From Hydrogenophaga sp. (GTDB taxonomy: Bacteria > Pseudomonadota > Gammaproteobacteria > Burkholderiales > Burkholderiaceae_C), in contig NZ_JAUCZG010000011.1 of assembly GCF_030373225.1 (NCBI RefSeq), positions 1-64,000 of the forward strand: 64,000 nt of DNA, written 5' to 3'. Position numbers and translations under genes: made by a program. Under the pieces are notes generated by a model. That model was not told the origin of the DNA, made no database searches, and saw only the letters and a list, made by a program, of their open reading frames with translations. Numbering within the stretch: the stretch's first letter is position 1; each line of letters opens with the position of its first letter. Shown here in pieces: positions 36,323 through 45,475 of the stretch.

Positions 36323-36823
36323 ATGAGCCCTTCGATTCCCTCCGTCCGTCCTTTCAAGGTGCTGGGCGTCCAGCAGATCGCCATCGGCGGCACCGACAAG
36401 CAACGCCTGCAGAAACTCTGGGTCGACATGCTGGGCCTGGAGGTCACCGGCACTTTCCGCAGCGAGCGCGAAAACGTGGATGAGGACATCTGCGCCATCG
36501 GCAGCGGGCCTTTCAAGGTCGAGGTCGATCTGATGCAGCCGCTGGACCCGGAAAAAAAGCCCGCGGTGCACACCACGCCGCTCAACCATGTCGGTCTCTG
36601 GATCGACGATCTGACGGCCGCGGTGGACTGGCTCACTGCCCAGGGCGTGCGGTTTGCACCGGGCGGCATCCGCCGGGGTGCGGCAGGGTTCGACATCACC
36701 TTCCTGCACCCCAGGGCCAGCGACGAGTTTCCGATCGCTGGTGAAGGCGTGCTGATCGAACTGGTGCAGGCACCGCCCGAGGTGGTCAGCGCCTTTGCCC
36801 GCTTGTCGGCGTCGCCCGTCTGA
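36323..36823 (+). CDS. VOC-family protein, possible methylmalonyl-CoA epimerase
   Basis: The 166-aa product is a vicinal-oxygen-chelate domain with metal-ligand positions in [25 protein letters not shown] and [10 protein letters not shown]. It ends the run of propionate genes and begins three bases after the methyltransferase-like gene. The route from (S)-methylmalonyl-CoA made by PccAB to the (R) form used by the mutase needs an epimerase, a VOC enzyme, and no other candidate is in the cluster. However, the N-terminal histidine ligand of true epimerases is replaced here (QIAIGG), so the alternative of a glyoxalase-type enzyme is open. Confidence 0.65.
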   Translation: MSPSIPSVRPFKVLGVQQIAIGGTDKQRLQKLWVDMLGLEVTGTFRSERENVDEDICAIGSGPFKVEVDLMQPLDPEKKPAVHTTPLNHVGLWIDDLTAAVDWLTAQGVRFAPGGIRRGAAGFDITFLHPRASDEFPIAGEGVLIELVQAPPEVVSAFARLSASPV

Positions 36824-36848
36824 CGCTTGCGAGCGCCAACGTGGAGCC

Positions 36849-37223
36849 TCACTCCGCAATCATGTAGGTCTTGGTGAGCGGCTCCAGCACCTCGAACTCG
36901 CCGGCAAAACCCGGCGCAATGTAGAGGCCCTCGCCGGGCCCGAGTTCTTCAAATCCGCCCAGCGCGTCGTGCACGCGGCAGCGGCCCAGCAGCACGGTGA
37001 ACAGTTCACGCTCGGTGTCACCCATGGCGATGCGCCAGCGTCCGGGCTCGCAGCGCCAGACGCCGCAAAAGACCTGTCCGGCCGGCAACGCGGCATCCAC
37101 CCGGTTCCAGGTTTCGCGCAACGGGTTGCCCTGCACCAGGCGATCGGGCCTGGGGTGGTCTGTTTCGGGCGCGCCAGCGGGCTGGGCGGTGAGCTTGATC
37201 AGGCGTGGGCTTGGCGGGTTCAT
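36849..37223 (-). CDS. Cupin-domain protein
   Basis: The 124-aa protein is a small cupin of the DUF861 kind: WRCEPGRWRIAMGDTERELFTVLLGRCRVHD forms the first cupin motif, and GGFEELGPGEGLYIAPGFAGEFEVLEP the second. Cupins of this kind are stress or catabolic enzymes of mostly unknown substrate; the typical metal histidines are largely missing, so it may not bind metal. The start at 37223 is the only ATG giving a compact protein. It is convergent with the VOC gene, 25 bases away, and divergent from the small gene at 37381. Confidence 0.78.
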   Translation of the reverse strand: MNPPSPRLIKLTAQPAGAPETDHPRPDRLVQGNPLRETWNRVDAALPAGQVFCGVWRCEPGRWRIAMGDTERELFTVLLGRCRVHDALGGFEELGPGEGLYIAPGFAGEFEVLEPLTKTYMIAE

Positions 37224-37380
37224 GACGGGATTGTGCCGGGAGCGGCCGCCGAAACGCCGAGCAAGCCTGGTTTCTGGCCACTGTTCCGGGGACTGCACCG
37301 GCTGCAGCCCGCCTACGCTTGTGGTGTCCGGGAGCCGCCTGTCTGCGCACCTGGCCCCACACACGTCCCAGGAGTTCGCC

Positions 37381-37671
37381 ATGAGCACGGTACCGACCCG
37401 CACAACGCCTGCAACACAGCGCCTCGCGAGCAGCCGTCGCGCGCCCGACGCGGGGCAGCTCTGGCCGCACGATCTGCTCGAGGCGTTCTGCCTTCGCATG
37501 TCGAGTCGGGGCATGTGCGTGAGCTGCGCCCTGATGCAGCACGACCGGCGATACGGCCTGGAGCAGCTCACCCATGCCCACAACATGGCCGACGATGCGC
37601 TGCGTGCGATGGCGGTGCAGCTGTTCCGGCATTTTGAAGCCCGCCAGTCGGGGATTCCAGCGCGCCATTGA
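37381..37671 (+). CDS. Hypothetical small protein
   Basis: The family is not recognised. The 96-aa product has a Thr/Arg-rich, disordered N-terminus, then a helical part [29 protein letters not shown] containing three cysteines (a CVSC pair) and a second helical part [22 protein letters not shown]. An AGGAG site lies seven bases before the ATG, which supports expression. It lies 84 bases before the chemoreceptor and might share a transcript. The cysteine pair could bind metal or act in redox; nothing proves this. Confidence 0.6.
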   Translation: MSTVPTRTTPATQRLASSRRAPDAGQLWPHDLLEAFCLRMSSRGMCVSCALMQHDRRYGLEQLTHAHNMADDALRAMAVQLFRHFEARQSGIPARH

Positions 37672-37754
37672 AGACAAGCGGCCGCTGCCTTCCGGCTCAA
37701 GACCGCAGGCTCGCGGTCGATAACCACAGCAACACCAAGAGGAGAGACTCTCGC

Positions 37755-39275
37755 ATGTCCAGCACGAATCCCCTGAGCCCCGGCACCTGGCTGATGCGGC
37801 GCTTGCGCCTGCGCGGCAAGTTGTTGCTGATGGCCGCCGCTTCCCTGTTGCCGCAGGCGCTCAGCTGGGTGGTCTCGGGACAGTCGTCGGCGGCTGGCTG
37901 GGGGCTGGGCGCCGCACTGGGTGGAGCGGTGCTGCTGGTTTACCTGATGGTCTGCTTCTACTTCAGCTTCACGAACGACCTCCGGCAGGTGCTCGCCAGC
38001 CTGGAGCAGACGGCTTCGGGCAACCTGCGCACCGTGCTCAAGGCGCGCGGCAGCGACGAGCTCGCCGACCTCACCCGCCTGCTCGACCGTGTGGTGGGCA
38101 ACCTCTCTTCGATGGTGGCCGAGGTGCGCAGCAATTCGGCCCTGGTGGCCCACGCCGGGAAAAGCCTGGCCACCGGCAACCGCGACCTGGCCGACCGCAC
38201 CGAGCAGCAGGCCGCCAATCTGGAGCAGACCGCCGCCAGCGTGCAGGAGCTCTCCAGCACGGTGCAGCAAAACGCACAGACCGCCGGCGACTCGGACCAA
38301 CAGGCCGCCCAGGTGCGCGACGTGGCCGAGTCGGGTGCACAGTCGATGGGGCGCGCGGTCGAGTCGGTCGAAGGCATCCAGAAAAGTGCGCAGCAGATGA
38401 ACGAGATCATCGGCGTGATCGACAGTCTGGCGTTCCAGACCAACATCCTGGCGCTCAACGCGGCGGTGGAAGCCGCCCGCGCGGGAGAGCAGGGCAGGGG
38501 CTTTGCCGTGGTGGCCGCCGAGGTGCGCTCACTGGCCCAGCGCTCCGCCGCCTCGGCCAGGGAAATCCGCCAGCTCATCGAGAATTCGCGCCAGCAGGTC
38601 GAGGCCAGCGTGACGCAGATCCGCACGGCCGGCAGCAGCATCCAGCAGATCGCCGACGGTGTGCGCGGCGTGGCGGCCAACATGTCGCTGATCTCTGCGT
38701 CGAGCGCCGAGCAAAGCACGGGCCTGAGCGAGATTTCCTCGGCCGTATCGCAGCTCGACGAGATCACGCAGCGCAACGCCCAGATGGTCGAGCGCGCCGT
38801 GGCGCAGGCCGATCAGCTGGAGCAGCGCGCCGCCCATTTGTCCAAGGCGGTGTCGTCCTTCATGTTGCAGCAGGGCACGGCCGAAGAAGCCATGCTGCTG
38901 GTCGACCGGGCGCAACTCATGCGCCAGCAGCGCGGGCGCGATGCCTTCGTGCGTGAGATCACCACGCCCAGCAACGGATTCCACGACCGCGACATGTACG
39001 TGTTCGCGCTCGACAGGAGCGGCGTCTACCGCTCCTTCGGTGGCAAGCCCGAGAAGGTGGGCAGCCGCGTGCAGGACATCCCCGGCATCGATGGACAGGC
39101 GCTGCTCGATGCCATCGTGTCGCAGGCCGAAGTCGGCCCGGGCTGGGTCGAGTACGACATCGGCAACCCGGCCAACGGCAGCATCCAGGCCAAGATGTCG
39201 TATGTGGTGAAGGTGGACGACCTGTACGTGGGCTGCGGCGTCTACAAGACCGCTGCCGCCCGCCAGGCGGCCTGA
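37755..39275 (+). CDS. Methyl-accepting chemotaxis protein with C-terminal Cache-like domain
   Basis: The 506-aa chemoreceptor has two hydrophobic segments near the N-terminus (about residues 23-41 and 50-73) with almost no periplasmic loop. A HAMP-like region follows, then a long methyl-accepting coiled coil with the hairpin tip [31 protein letters not shown] sequence that binds CheW/CheA. After it, residues about 405-500 form a separate globular domain ([51 protein letters not shown]) like a single Cache sensor, here placed in the cytoplasm. Such receptors sense internal signals. AGGAG lies about ten bases before the ATG. Confidence 0.88.
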   Translation: MSSTNPLSPGTWLMRRLRLRGKLLLMAAASLLPQALSWVVSGQSSAAGWGLGAALGGAVLLVYLMVCFYFSFTNDLRQVLASLEQTASGNLRTVLKARGSDELADLTRLLDRVVGNLSSMVAEVRSNSALVAHAGKSLATGNRDLADRTEQQAANLEQTAASVQELSSTVQQNAQTAGDSDQQAAQVRDVAESGAQSMGRAVESVEGIQKSAQQMNEIIGVIDSLAFQTNILALNAAVEAARAGEQGRGFAVVAAEVRSLAQRSAASAREIRQLIENSRQQVEASVTQIRTAGSSIQQIADGVRGVAANMSLISASSAEQSTGLSEISSAVSQLDEITQRNAQMVERAVAQADQLEQRAAHLSKAVSSFMLQQGTAEEAMLLVDRAQLMRQQRGRDAFVREITTPSNGFHDRDMYVFALDRSGVYRSFGGKPEKVGSRVQDIPGIDGQALLDAIVSQAEVGPGWVEYDIGNPANGSIQAKMSYVVKVDDLYVGCGVYKTAAARQAA

Positions 39276-39288
39276 GCCCGACGCGGCT

Positions 39289-39945
39289 TCAGGCGCCTTC
39301 GCGCCGGGCCCGGGCCCGCGCGAGCGCGGCTTCGATCACGGCGCGCTTCTTGTCCAGCAGGGCCTCGTCGGTGATCTGCGAATGCGCGGCGAGGTCGGAC
39401 AGCTTCTCTTGCGCCCGGGCCTCCAGCTGCGCGTCGTGCTCCCGTTTCTCACGCGCCAGCCGGATCTGCCGGGCATCGAAACGCGCCTTGCCCTGACGCG
39501 CCTGTTCGGCCGTCCAGGCCTGCCAGCCGGTTCGTTCGCCGCTCACGATCTCGAGCGAAATGCAGTCCACCGGGCACACCGGCAGGCACAACTCACAGCC
39601 GGTGCAGACCGGCTCGATCACGGTGTGCATGCGCTTGTTGCTGCCCACGATGGCATCGGTGGGGCAGACCTTGATGCACAGCGTGCAGCCGATGCACCAG
39701 TCCTCGTCGATCACGGCCACGGTGACCGGTCCTTCGATGCCGTTGTGCGGATTGAGGGGCTGGATGGGCTTCGCGGTGATGGCCGCCAGACGCGCAATGC
39801 CCTCGGCACCGCCGGGTGGGCACTGGTTGATGGCGGCCGAGCCGTCGGCAATGGCCTGCGCATAGCTTGCGCAGTCGGGATAACCGCAGCGGGTGCACTG
39901 GGTCTGCGGCAGGACGGCGTCGATGCGCCGGGCGAGGTCGTTCAT
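39289..39945 (-). CDS. rsxB: RnfB-like ferredoxin (electron transport complex subunit B)
   Basis: The 218-aa iron-sulfur protein has the RnfB-type 4Fe-4S cluster sequence [13 protein letters not shown] at the start, then two ferredoxin motifs [16 protein letters not shown] and [16 protein letters not shown], and an Arg/Glu/Ala-rich helical tail. Classical RnfB proteins begin with a membrane-anchoring helix; this one begins directly at the first cluster. No other rnf/rsx genes are nearby. It is thus probably a soluble stand-alone RnfB-type ferredoxin, common in Burkholderiales, passing electrons to an unknown partner. It is 53 bases beyond the PHA depolymerase stop, in the same direction. Confidence 0.85.
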   Translation of the reverse strand: MNDLARRIDAVLPQTQCTRCGYPDCASYAQAIADGSAAINQCPPGGAEGIARLAAITAKPIQPLNPHNGIEGPVTVAVIDEDWCIGCTLCIKVCPTDAIVGSNKRMHTVIEPVCTGCELCLPVCPVDCISLEIVSGERTGWQAWTAEQARQGKARFDARQIRLAREKREHDAQLEARAQEKLSDLAAHSQITDEALLDKKRAVIEAALARARARREGA

Positions 39946-39998
39946 GCCGGCCAATATACCGGCGCCGCAGTGGGCGCCGCAGGAGCAGGGAATGCCGC

Positions 39999-41477
39999 TC
40001 AGGTGGCCGCGGGGCGCGGCTTGCGTGGCGTGGGCTTGGCAGCGCGCTTGGCCGCAGGCTGGGCAGCCATGGTCTTCGCAGCCGGTTTGGCACGCACTTT
40101 CACGGGTGCCTTCGCCGCTGCCTTGACCGCAGCCCTGGCCGGCGCTTTCGCCGGTGCCTGGGTGGCGGCCTTCGCAGGCGTGGGCGCTGCGGACGCTGCC
40201 TGCGGCTCTGCGGGCGGCTGGTGAACCATCAGGAAGGCCTTCACGACCGGGTGCACGTACTCGCGCCAGCGGCGGCCGCTGAAGATGCCGTAGTGGCCGG
40301 CACCGGCGGCTTCGTAGTGCATGCGGTGCGTCTGGGGAATGCCGGTGCACAGATCGTGTGCGGCGGCCGTCTGGCCCGAGCCCGAGATGTCGTCGAGTTC
40401 GCCTTCGATGGTGAGCAGGGCAGTGTGCTGGATGTCCTGGGGACGCACGCGCTCGAGCTGGCCTTGCGGGTTTTTCACATCCCAGGTGCCGTTGACGAGC
40501 TTGAAGTCCTGGAACACGGTGTCGATGGTTTCCAGGTAGTAGTCGGCGTCCATGTCGAGCACCGCGTTGTACTCGTCGTAGAACTTGCGGTGGCTTTCGG
40601 CGCTCTCGTTGTCGCCCTTGATCAGGTCCTTGAAGTAGTCGTAGTGGCTGGTGGCGTGGCGGTCGGGGTTCATGGCCACGAACCCGGTGTGCTGCAGGAA
40701 GCCGGGGTACACGCGGCGACCGGCGCCGGGGAAGTTGTCGGGCACGCGGTAGATCACGTTGTTCTCGAACCACGAGTGGGCGCGCTGGGTGGCCAGGTTG
40801 TTCACCGAGGTGGGCGACTTGCGGGCGTCGATGGGGCCGCCCATCATCGTCATGGACAGTGGCGTGGTCTCGCCGCGGCTGGCCATCAGCGAGACGGCGG
40901 CGAGCACCGGCACGGTGGGCTGGCAAACGCTGACCACGTGGCAGTTGCCGTAGCCTTTTTGCAGGTGGCGGATGAATTCCTGCACGTAGTTCACGTAGTC
41001 GTCGAGGTGGAACTCACCCTCGGACAGCGGCACCAGGCGGGCGTTTTTCCAGTCGGTGATGTAGACCTTGTGGTCCTTGAGCATGGTGCGCACGGTGTCG
41101 CGCAGCAGCGTGGCGTAGTGGCCGGAGAGTGGCGCCACGATCAGCACGACCGGCTCGCCCTTGAGCTTGGCCAGCGTGCTGGTGTCGTCGGAAAAGCGCT
41201 TGAACCGGCGCAGTTCGCAAAAAGGCTTGTCCATCTCGATGCGCTCGTGCACCGCCACTTCGATGCCGTCGATGTCCACCGTGTGGATGCCGAAAACCGG
41301 CTTCTCGTAGTCCTTGCCCAGGCGGTGCATCAGGTCGTACCCCGCCGAGATGCGCTGGGCCAGCGGCAACTGGGCCATGGGCAGCGAAGGGTTCGTGAAC
41401 AGCTTGGCGGCCACTTCGGCCAAGTCCGAAAACGGCTCCATCATGGACCGTTGTGTCTCGTAGATCTGATAAAGCAT
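39999..41477 (-). CDS. phaZ: Intracellular polyhydroxyalkanoate depolymerase
   Basis: PhaZ breaks down storage PHB granules to hydroxybutyrate. The 492-aa protein starts [16 protein letters not shown], the usual beginning of this family, and has the [19 protein letters not shown] region and [16 protein letters not shown], where a cysteine replaces serine as nucleophile as in other intracellular depolymerases. [11 protein letters not shown] near residue 400 holds the catalytic histidine. The last ~75 residues are an Ala/Lys/Pro-rich low-complexity tail (repeats of the PAKAPAR type), like those that bind DNA or granules. I chose ATG 41477 over 41507, which lies within a palindrome. Confidence 0.92.
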   Translation of the reverse strand: MLYQIYETQRSMMEPFSDLAEVAAKLFTNPSLPMAQLPLAQRISAGYDLMHRLGKDYEKPVFGIHTVDIDGIEVAVHERIEMDKPFCELRRFKRFSDDTSTLAKLKGEPVVLIVAPLSGHYATLLRDTVRTMLKDHKVYITDWKNARLVPLSEGEFHLDDYVNYVQEFIRHLQKGYGNCHVVSVCQPTVPVLAAVSLMASRGETTPLSMTMMGGPIDARKSPTSVNNLATQRAHSWFENNVIYRVPDNFPGAGRRVYPGFLQHTGFVAMNPDRHATSHYDYFKDLIKGDNESAESHRKFYDEYNAVLDMDADYYLETIDTVFQDFKLVNGTWDVKNPQGQLERVRPQDIQHTALLTIEGELDDISGSGQTAAAHDLCTGIPQTHRMHYEAAGAGHYGIFSGRRWREYVHPVVKAFLMVHQPPAEPQAASAAPTPAKAATQAPAKAPARAAVKAAAKAPVKVRAKPAAKTMAAQPAAKRAAKPTPRKPRPAAT

Positions 41478-41496
41478 GGGCGTCCGACTCGTTATG

Positions 41497-41507
41497 TTGC
41501 AGTGCAA
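41497..41507. promoter_or_regulatory. TGCA dyad upstream of phaZ, possible PhaR site
   Basis: TTGCAGTGCAA is a perfect 5-bp dyad with one central base, about 20 bases before the phaZ start, with more GCA/TGC words around it. PHA regulators of the PhaR type bind TGC-rich dyads near PHA genes, so this is a plausible operator. Confidence 0.4.
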
Positions 41508-41635
41508 TATAGCAGCATGCGCTGGGGAGTGTTAGCGTGATAACACCTAATTTCAAGGGCGTTCTGTCACCTTCGTGAAAGAATCCCGACGCCCGTTTCC
41601 AGCTGCCTGCCAGGCGGCGCACCCCGCCCGAACCC

Positions 41636-42496
41636 ATGCCAGACACCTCTTCCACCCCCGCCGTCGACCTCTCCTGGGCGGAGCTGCCCGCCACCGCCCG
41701 CCTGCCGGTGCTGTTCGTTGGTCATGGCAGTCCGATGAATGCCATTGAAGACAACCGCTGGCGCCGGAGCTGGCAGGCCTTGGGCACCGAAATGCGCGCT
41801 CTTCTGCCGCCACCGAGGCTGATCCTGTGCATATCGGCCCACTGGCTCACGCCAGGATGGCAGCTCACCGCCATGGCCCGCCCGCGCACCATCCATGACT
41901 TCGGTGGCTTCCCCCAGGCGCTGTTCGACCAGCAGTACCCGGCACCAGGTTCACCGGCCGCCGCCCGTTTCATCAGCGACACCGTGCGCCAGCCCGGCTC
42001 CGGGCTGCCGCTGGCGCTCGATGCGGGCGACTGGGGCCTGGACCACGGCGCCTGGTCCATCCTCAAGCCCATGTTTCCCGAGGCGGACATCCCGGTCATC
42101 CAGCTCAGCATGGACCACGGCCGGCCGGCCGCCGATCACTTTGCGGTGGGCCGGCAACTGGCACCGCTGCGCGAGAAAGGTGTGCTCATCGTCGCCAGCG
42201 GCAACACGGTGCACAACCTGCGCACGATGCGCCGCGATGCCACAGACGACCAGGCCTGGGACTGGGCGATCGAGTTCGACCGCACCACCGCCGATCACAT
42301 CGCACAACGGCGACTGCCGGCGCTGTGCGATTTTCAGCAGTGGGGCGCCTCGACGCAGATGGCGCATCCGACCACGGAGCACTACCTGCCGCTGCTGTAC
42401 GCGGCGGGCGCGGTGCAGGAAGACGACCAGCCCCGCTTCTTCAACGAAGGATTCCAGGGCGGCTCGATCTCGATGCGATCGGTTGTCTGGGCCTGA
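41636..42496 (+). CDS. ygiD: DODA/LigB-type extradiol ring-cleavage dioxygenase
   Basis: The 286-aa product belongs to the class III extradiol dioxygenases (4,5-DOPA dioxygenase family, YgiD in E. coli). Metal-binding histidines lie in LFVGHGSPMNA, CISAHWLTPGW and DWGLDHGAWS, and the conserved VQLSM-type strand (VIQLSMDHGRP) and SGNTVHNLR follow. The metal can be Zn or Fe, and the natural substrate is usually unknown in bacteria. The gene stands alone, divergent from phaZ with about 160 bases between, and ends 30 bases before the convergent aminotransferase gene. Confidence 0.88.
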   Translation: MPDTSSTPAVDLSWAELPATARLPVLFVGHGSPMNAIEDNRWRRSWQALGTEMRALLPPPRLILCISAHWLTPGWQLTAMARPRTIHDFGGFPQALFDQQYPAPGSPAAARFISDTVRQPGSGLPLALDAGDWGLDHGAWSILKPMFPEADIPVIQLSMDHGRPAADHFAVGRQLAPLREKGVLIVASGNTVHNLRTMRRDATDDQAWDWAIEFDRTTADHIAQRRLPALCDFQQWGASTQMAHPTTEHYLPLLYAAGAVQEDDQPRFFNEGFQGGSISMRSVVWA

Positions 42497-42526
42497 TCCC
42501 TGCCGCGCCTGTTGGCAAGGCGCGCC

Positions 42527-43723
42527 TCAGACCACCTTGGCGATCGACTGGCACACGTAGTCGATGTTCTTGCTGTTGAGCGCAGCCACGCACATGCGCC
42601 CGGTGTCGGTGCCGTAGACGCCGAACTCGCTGCGCAGTCGCACCATCTGGTCCTTGTTGAGGCCGGAGTAGCTGAACATGCCGATCTGGCTGGTGATGAA
42701 GCCCATGTCCTGCTTCACGCCGGCGGCCTTGAGGCCGTCCACCAGCTTCTGGCGCATGGCCTTGATGCGCACCCGCATTTCGCCGAGCTCTTTCTCCCAG
42801 AGCGCGCGCAGCTCGGGGTTGTTGAGCACGGCAGCCACCACCGCGCCACCGTGGATCGGCGGGTTGGAGTAGTTGGTGCGGATGGCGATCTTGAGCTGCG
42901 ACAGCACGCGCGCCGCTTCTTCTGCGCTGTCACACAGCACCGACAGGGCGCCCACGCGCTCGCCGTACAGGCTGAAGCTTTTGGAGAACGAGGTGGAGAC
43001 AAAAAACACCAGGCCGGCGGCCACGAATTTGGCGATCACCGCACCGTCTTCGGCAATGCCGTGGCCGAACCCCTGGTAGGCCATGTCGAGGAAGGGTGTG
43101 AGGCTGCGGGCCTTGACGACAGCAATCACCTGGTCCCATTGCCCGGGGGTGATGTCGTAGCCGGTGGGGTTGTGGCAGCAGGCGTGCAGCACGACGATGG
43201 TGCCGGGCGCAGCCGCGTTCAGGCTGGCCAGCATGCCGTCGAAGTTGACGCCCCGTTTTTCGGCGTCGTAGTAGGCGTAGCTGCCGACCGTGAAGCCGGC
43301 GTTGGTGAAGAGGGCGCGGTGGTTTTCCCAGCTTGGATCGCTGATCAGCACCGTGGCCTGCGGATTGAGGCGCTTCAGAAAATCGGCACCGATTTTCAGA
43401 CCCCCGGTGCCGCCGATGGCCTGCACGGTGGCCACCCGGCCGGACCTGACCGGCTCGGAGTCGACGCCGAACACCAGGCCCTTGACGGCGGCGTCGTAGG
43501 CGGCGATGCCGTCGATGGGGAGGTAGCCGCGCGCGGTGGGCTTGTCCATCATGGTTTTCTCAGCGCTTTGCACGCACTGCAGCAAGGGCAGTTTGCCGTT
43601 GTCGTCGAAGTACACGCCCACGCCGAGGTTCACCTTGTTGGGGTTGGTGTCGGCGGCAAATTGTTCGTTCAAGCCCAGGATGGGGTCGCGCGGCGCCATT
43701 TCGACGGCGGTGAAGAGGGACAT
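42527..43723 (-). CDS. tyrB: Aromatic amino acid / aspartate aminotransferase
   Basis: This is a class I PLP aminotransferase of the AspC/TyrB group: 398 aa, MSLFTAVEMAPRDPILGLNEQFAAD at the start, KVNLGVGVYFDDNGK, VQAIGGTGGLKIGADF, VVLHACCHNPTGYD, and the lysine block STSFSKSFSLYGERVG where PLP binds. Arg in RMCVAALN near the end holds the substrate carboxylate. These enzymes transfer the amino group between aromatic or dicarboxylic amino acids and 2-oxoglutarate. TyrB versus AspC cannot be told from sequence alone. It is convergent with the dioxygenase gene. Confidence 0.9.
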   Translation of the reverse strand: MSLFTAVEMAPRDPILGLNEQFAADTNPNKVNLGVGVYFDDNGKLPLLQCVQSAEKTMMDKPTARGYLPIDGIAAYDAAVKGLVFGVDSEPVRSGRVATVQAIGGTGGLKIGADFLKRLNPQATVLISDPSWENHRALFTNAGFTVGSYAYYDAEKRGVNFDGMLASLNAAAPGTIVVLHACCHNPTGYDITPGQWDQVIAVVKARSLTPFLDMAYQGFGHGIAEDGAVIAKFVAAGLVFFVSTSFSKSFSLYGERVGALSVLCDSAEEAARVLSQLKIAIRTNYSNPPIHGGAVVAAVLNNPELRALWEKELGEMRVRIKAMRQKLVDGLKAAGVKQDMGFITSQIGMFSYSGLNKDQMVRLRSEFGVYGTDTGRMCVAALNSKNIDYVCQSIAKVV

Positions 43724-44335
43724 GCTGAGGTTCCAGAAAGTTGGTGGGAAAGCCAGCCTGTGATTTTAGTCGGCTGGTGCGCCCGCACCGGTCGAAGTTG
43801 GGTGCGGATCCGGACCGGCCTCCCCGGCCTTCCCTGGAACACCAGCTTCCAGGAAGACGAAATCCTGCGCTGAGGTGACCCGAATCCGGCGACAGCCCGA
43901 CTTGCTGTTGCCCAGAACGCGCCCGCCGATGGGTGGAGGTGCCCTCGGGAACGGCATCGCGACCGTCTTGAGCAGCCCCGGCAGGCCCCGGCGGCATGGG
44001 GCCGACGGATGCTTGAACGACAAGCCGGGCGACGCCCGGCGGCACCTTCCCACGACGTTGCGTCCCCGCAGCAGCCATGACTGCCTCACAGCCCACGGAT
44101 TCAAGCAGCACAATCGAGCCATGCCCGATCCAGCCGTCCTTCAGGAATGAATGGCTCCAACGGCCATAAATGGTCAGGGCGCAAGGCCATCCTTTCCGAG
44201 CCACCGCCATGAGCGGCCGGCGGGAGCCGCTGAAGCATGAAAAATCAGGTACTTCGTCGAGTCGGTGTGGAACGGGCGCGACAGCCCGGCCTGCTGCCAC
44301 CCTGAGTACGAGCCACTTGCAAGGAAAGCATCGAA
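43724..44335. other. 600-bp region without a clear gene; possible gene remnant
   Basis: No frame has a ribosome site and a recognisable family. Read leftwards at about 44135-44016 the sequence gives GWIGHGSIVLLESVG and AVMAAAG, then KVPPGV, which resembles the left-handed-helix end of hexapeptide acetyltransferases, so a decayed acetyltransferase is possible. A perfect 7-bp hairpin GCCGGGC/GCCCGGC lies at 44024-44040 inside this stretch, and no T-run follows it. Confidence 0.35.
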
Positions 44336-45475
44336 ATGAAAGTCATGGTCGTCTTCGGAACCCGCCCGGAAGCCATCAAGATGGCGCCTTTGGTGAAAGG
44401 CCTGCAGGCCCGCAGCGGCGAAATTCAAACCGTGGTGTGCGTGACCGCGCAACACCGCGAAATGCTCGACCAGGTGCTCAAGCTGTTCGACATCGTGCCC
44501 GAGCATGACCTCAACATCATGAAACCGGGGCAAGACCTGTTCGACATCACCGGCAACATCCTGGCCGGGCTCAAGCCCGTGCTTCTGCAAGAGAAGCCCG
44601 ACCTGGTCCTGGTCCATGGCGACACAACGACCACGCTGGCCGCCAGCCTGGCCGCGTACTACGCCCAGGTGCCTGTGGGACATGTGGAGGCCGGCTTGCG
44701 CACCGGCAACAAGCGGGCGCCGTACCCGGAAGAAATGAACCGCCGGCTCACCGGCGCCATTGCCGACCTGCACTACGCACCCACCAGCGCGGCAGAGGCC
44801 AACCTGCTGCGCGAAGGCGTGCCGCCCGCCAGCATTCATGTGACCGGCAACACCGTCATCGACGCGCTGCTGGCCGTGGTGCACAAACTGCGCAACGACG
44901 CCGAGGCACAAACGGCGTTGAAGGAACGCTTCGCCTTTCTGAACCCGGCCAAGCGGCTCATTCTGGTGACGGGTCACCGCCGCGAGAACTTCGGCGAAGG
45001 CTTTCAGAACATCTGCGAAGCCCTGGCCGACATTGCCGCCGAGCACAGCAACGTCGAGGTTCTCTACCCGGTGCACCTGAACCCCAATGTGCGCCAGCCG
45101 GTGGCAGACATTCTGGCGGCGCGAAAGCTGGACAACGTGCACCTCATCGACCCGGTGGACTATCTGCCGTTTGTGTACCTCATGGACCGCGCCTTTCTCA
45201 TCATCACCGACTCGGGCGGGGTGCAGGAAGAGGCGCCGTCGCTGGGCAAGCCGGTGCTGGTGATGCGTGACACCACCGAGCGCCCCGAGGCCGTGGACGC
45301 CGGCACGGTGCGGCTGGTGGGCACATCGCGCGAGAAGATCGTGTCCGAGACCCGCCGCCTGCTCACCGATGAGGCGGCGTACACGCGCATGTCCCGGGCA
45401 CACAACCCCTACGGCGACGGCAAGGCCGTCGAACGCATCATTGAATCGATCCTGTCCTTGAAAGGAAAACCATAA
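44336..45475 (+). CDS. wecB: UDP-N-acetylglucosamine 2-epimerase (non-hydrolysing)
   Basis: The enzyme converts UDP-GlcNAc to UDP-ManNAc. The 379-aa product has the family marks [18 protein letters not shown] at the start, [49 protein letters not shown], and [32 protein letters not shown] lies about ten bases before the ATG. It is followed with no gap by wecC, whose GTG starts at the base after its stop, so the two are translationally linked and make UDP-ManNAcA together. Confidence 0.93.
   Translation: MKVMVVFGTRPEAIKMAPLVKGLQARSGEIQTVVCVTAQHREMLDQVLKLFDIVPEHDLNIMKPGQDLFDITGNILAGLKPVLLQEKPDLVLVHGDTTTTLAASLAAYYAQVPVGHVEAGLRTGNKRAPYPEEMNRRLTGAIADLHYAPTSAAEANLLREGVPPASIHVTGNTVIDALLAVVHKLRNDAEAQTALKERFAFLNPAKRLILVTGHRRENFGEGFQNICEALADIAAEHSNVEVLYPVHLNPNVRQPVADILAARKLDNVHLIDPVDYLPFVYLMDRAFLIITDSGGVQEEAPSLGKPVLVMRDTTERPEAVDAGTVRLVGTSREKIVSETRRLLTDEAAYTRMSRAHNPYGDGKAVERIIESILSLKGKP

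Noticed and set aside
43875..44150. Rightward 91-codon frame before wecB
   Set aside because: Pro/Arg-rich with no motif. The opposite strand looks more protein-like.
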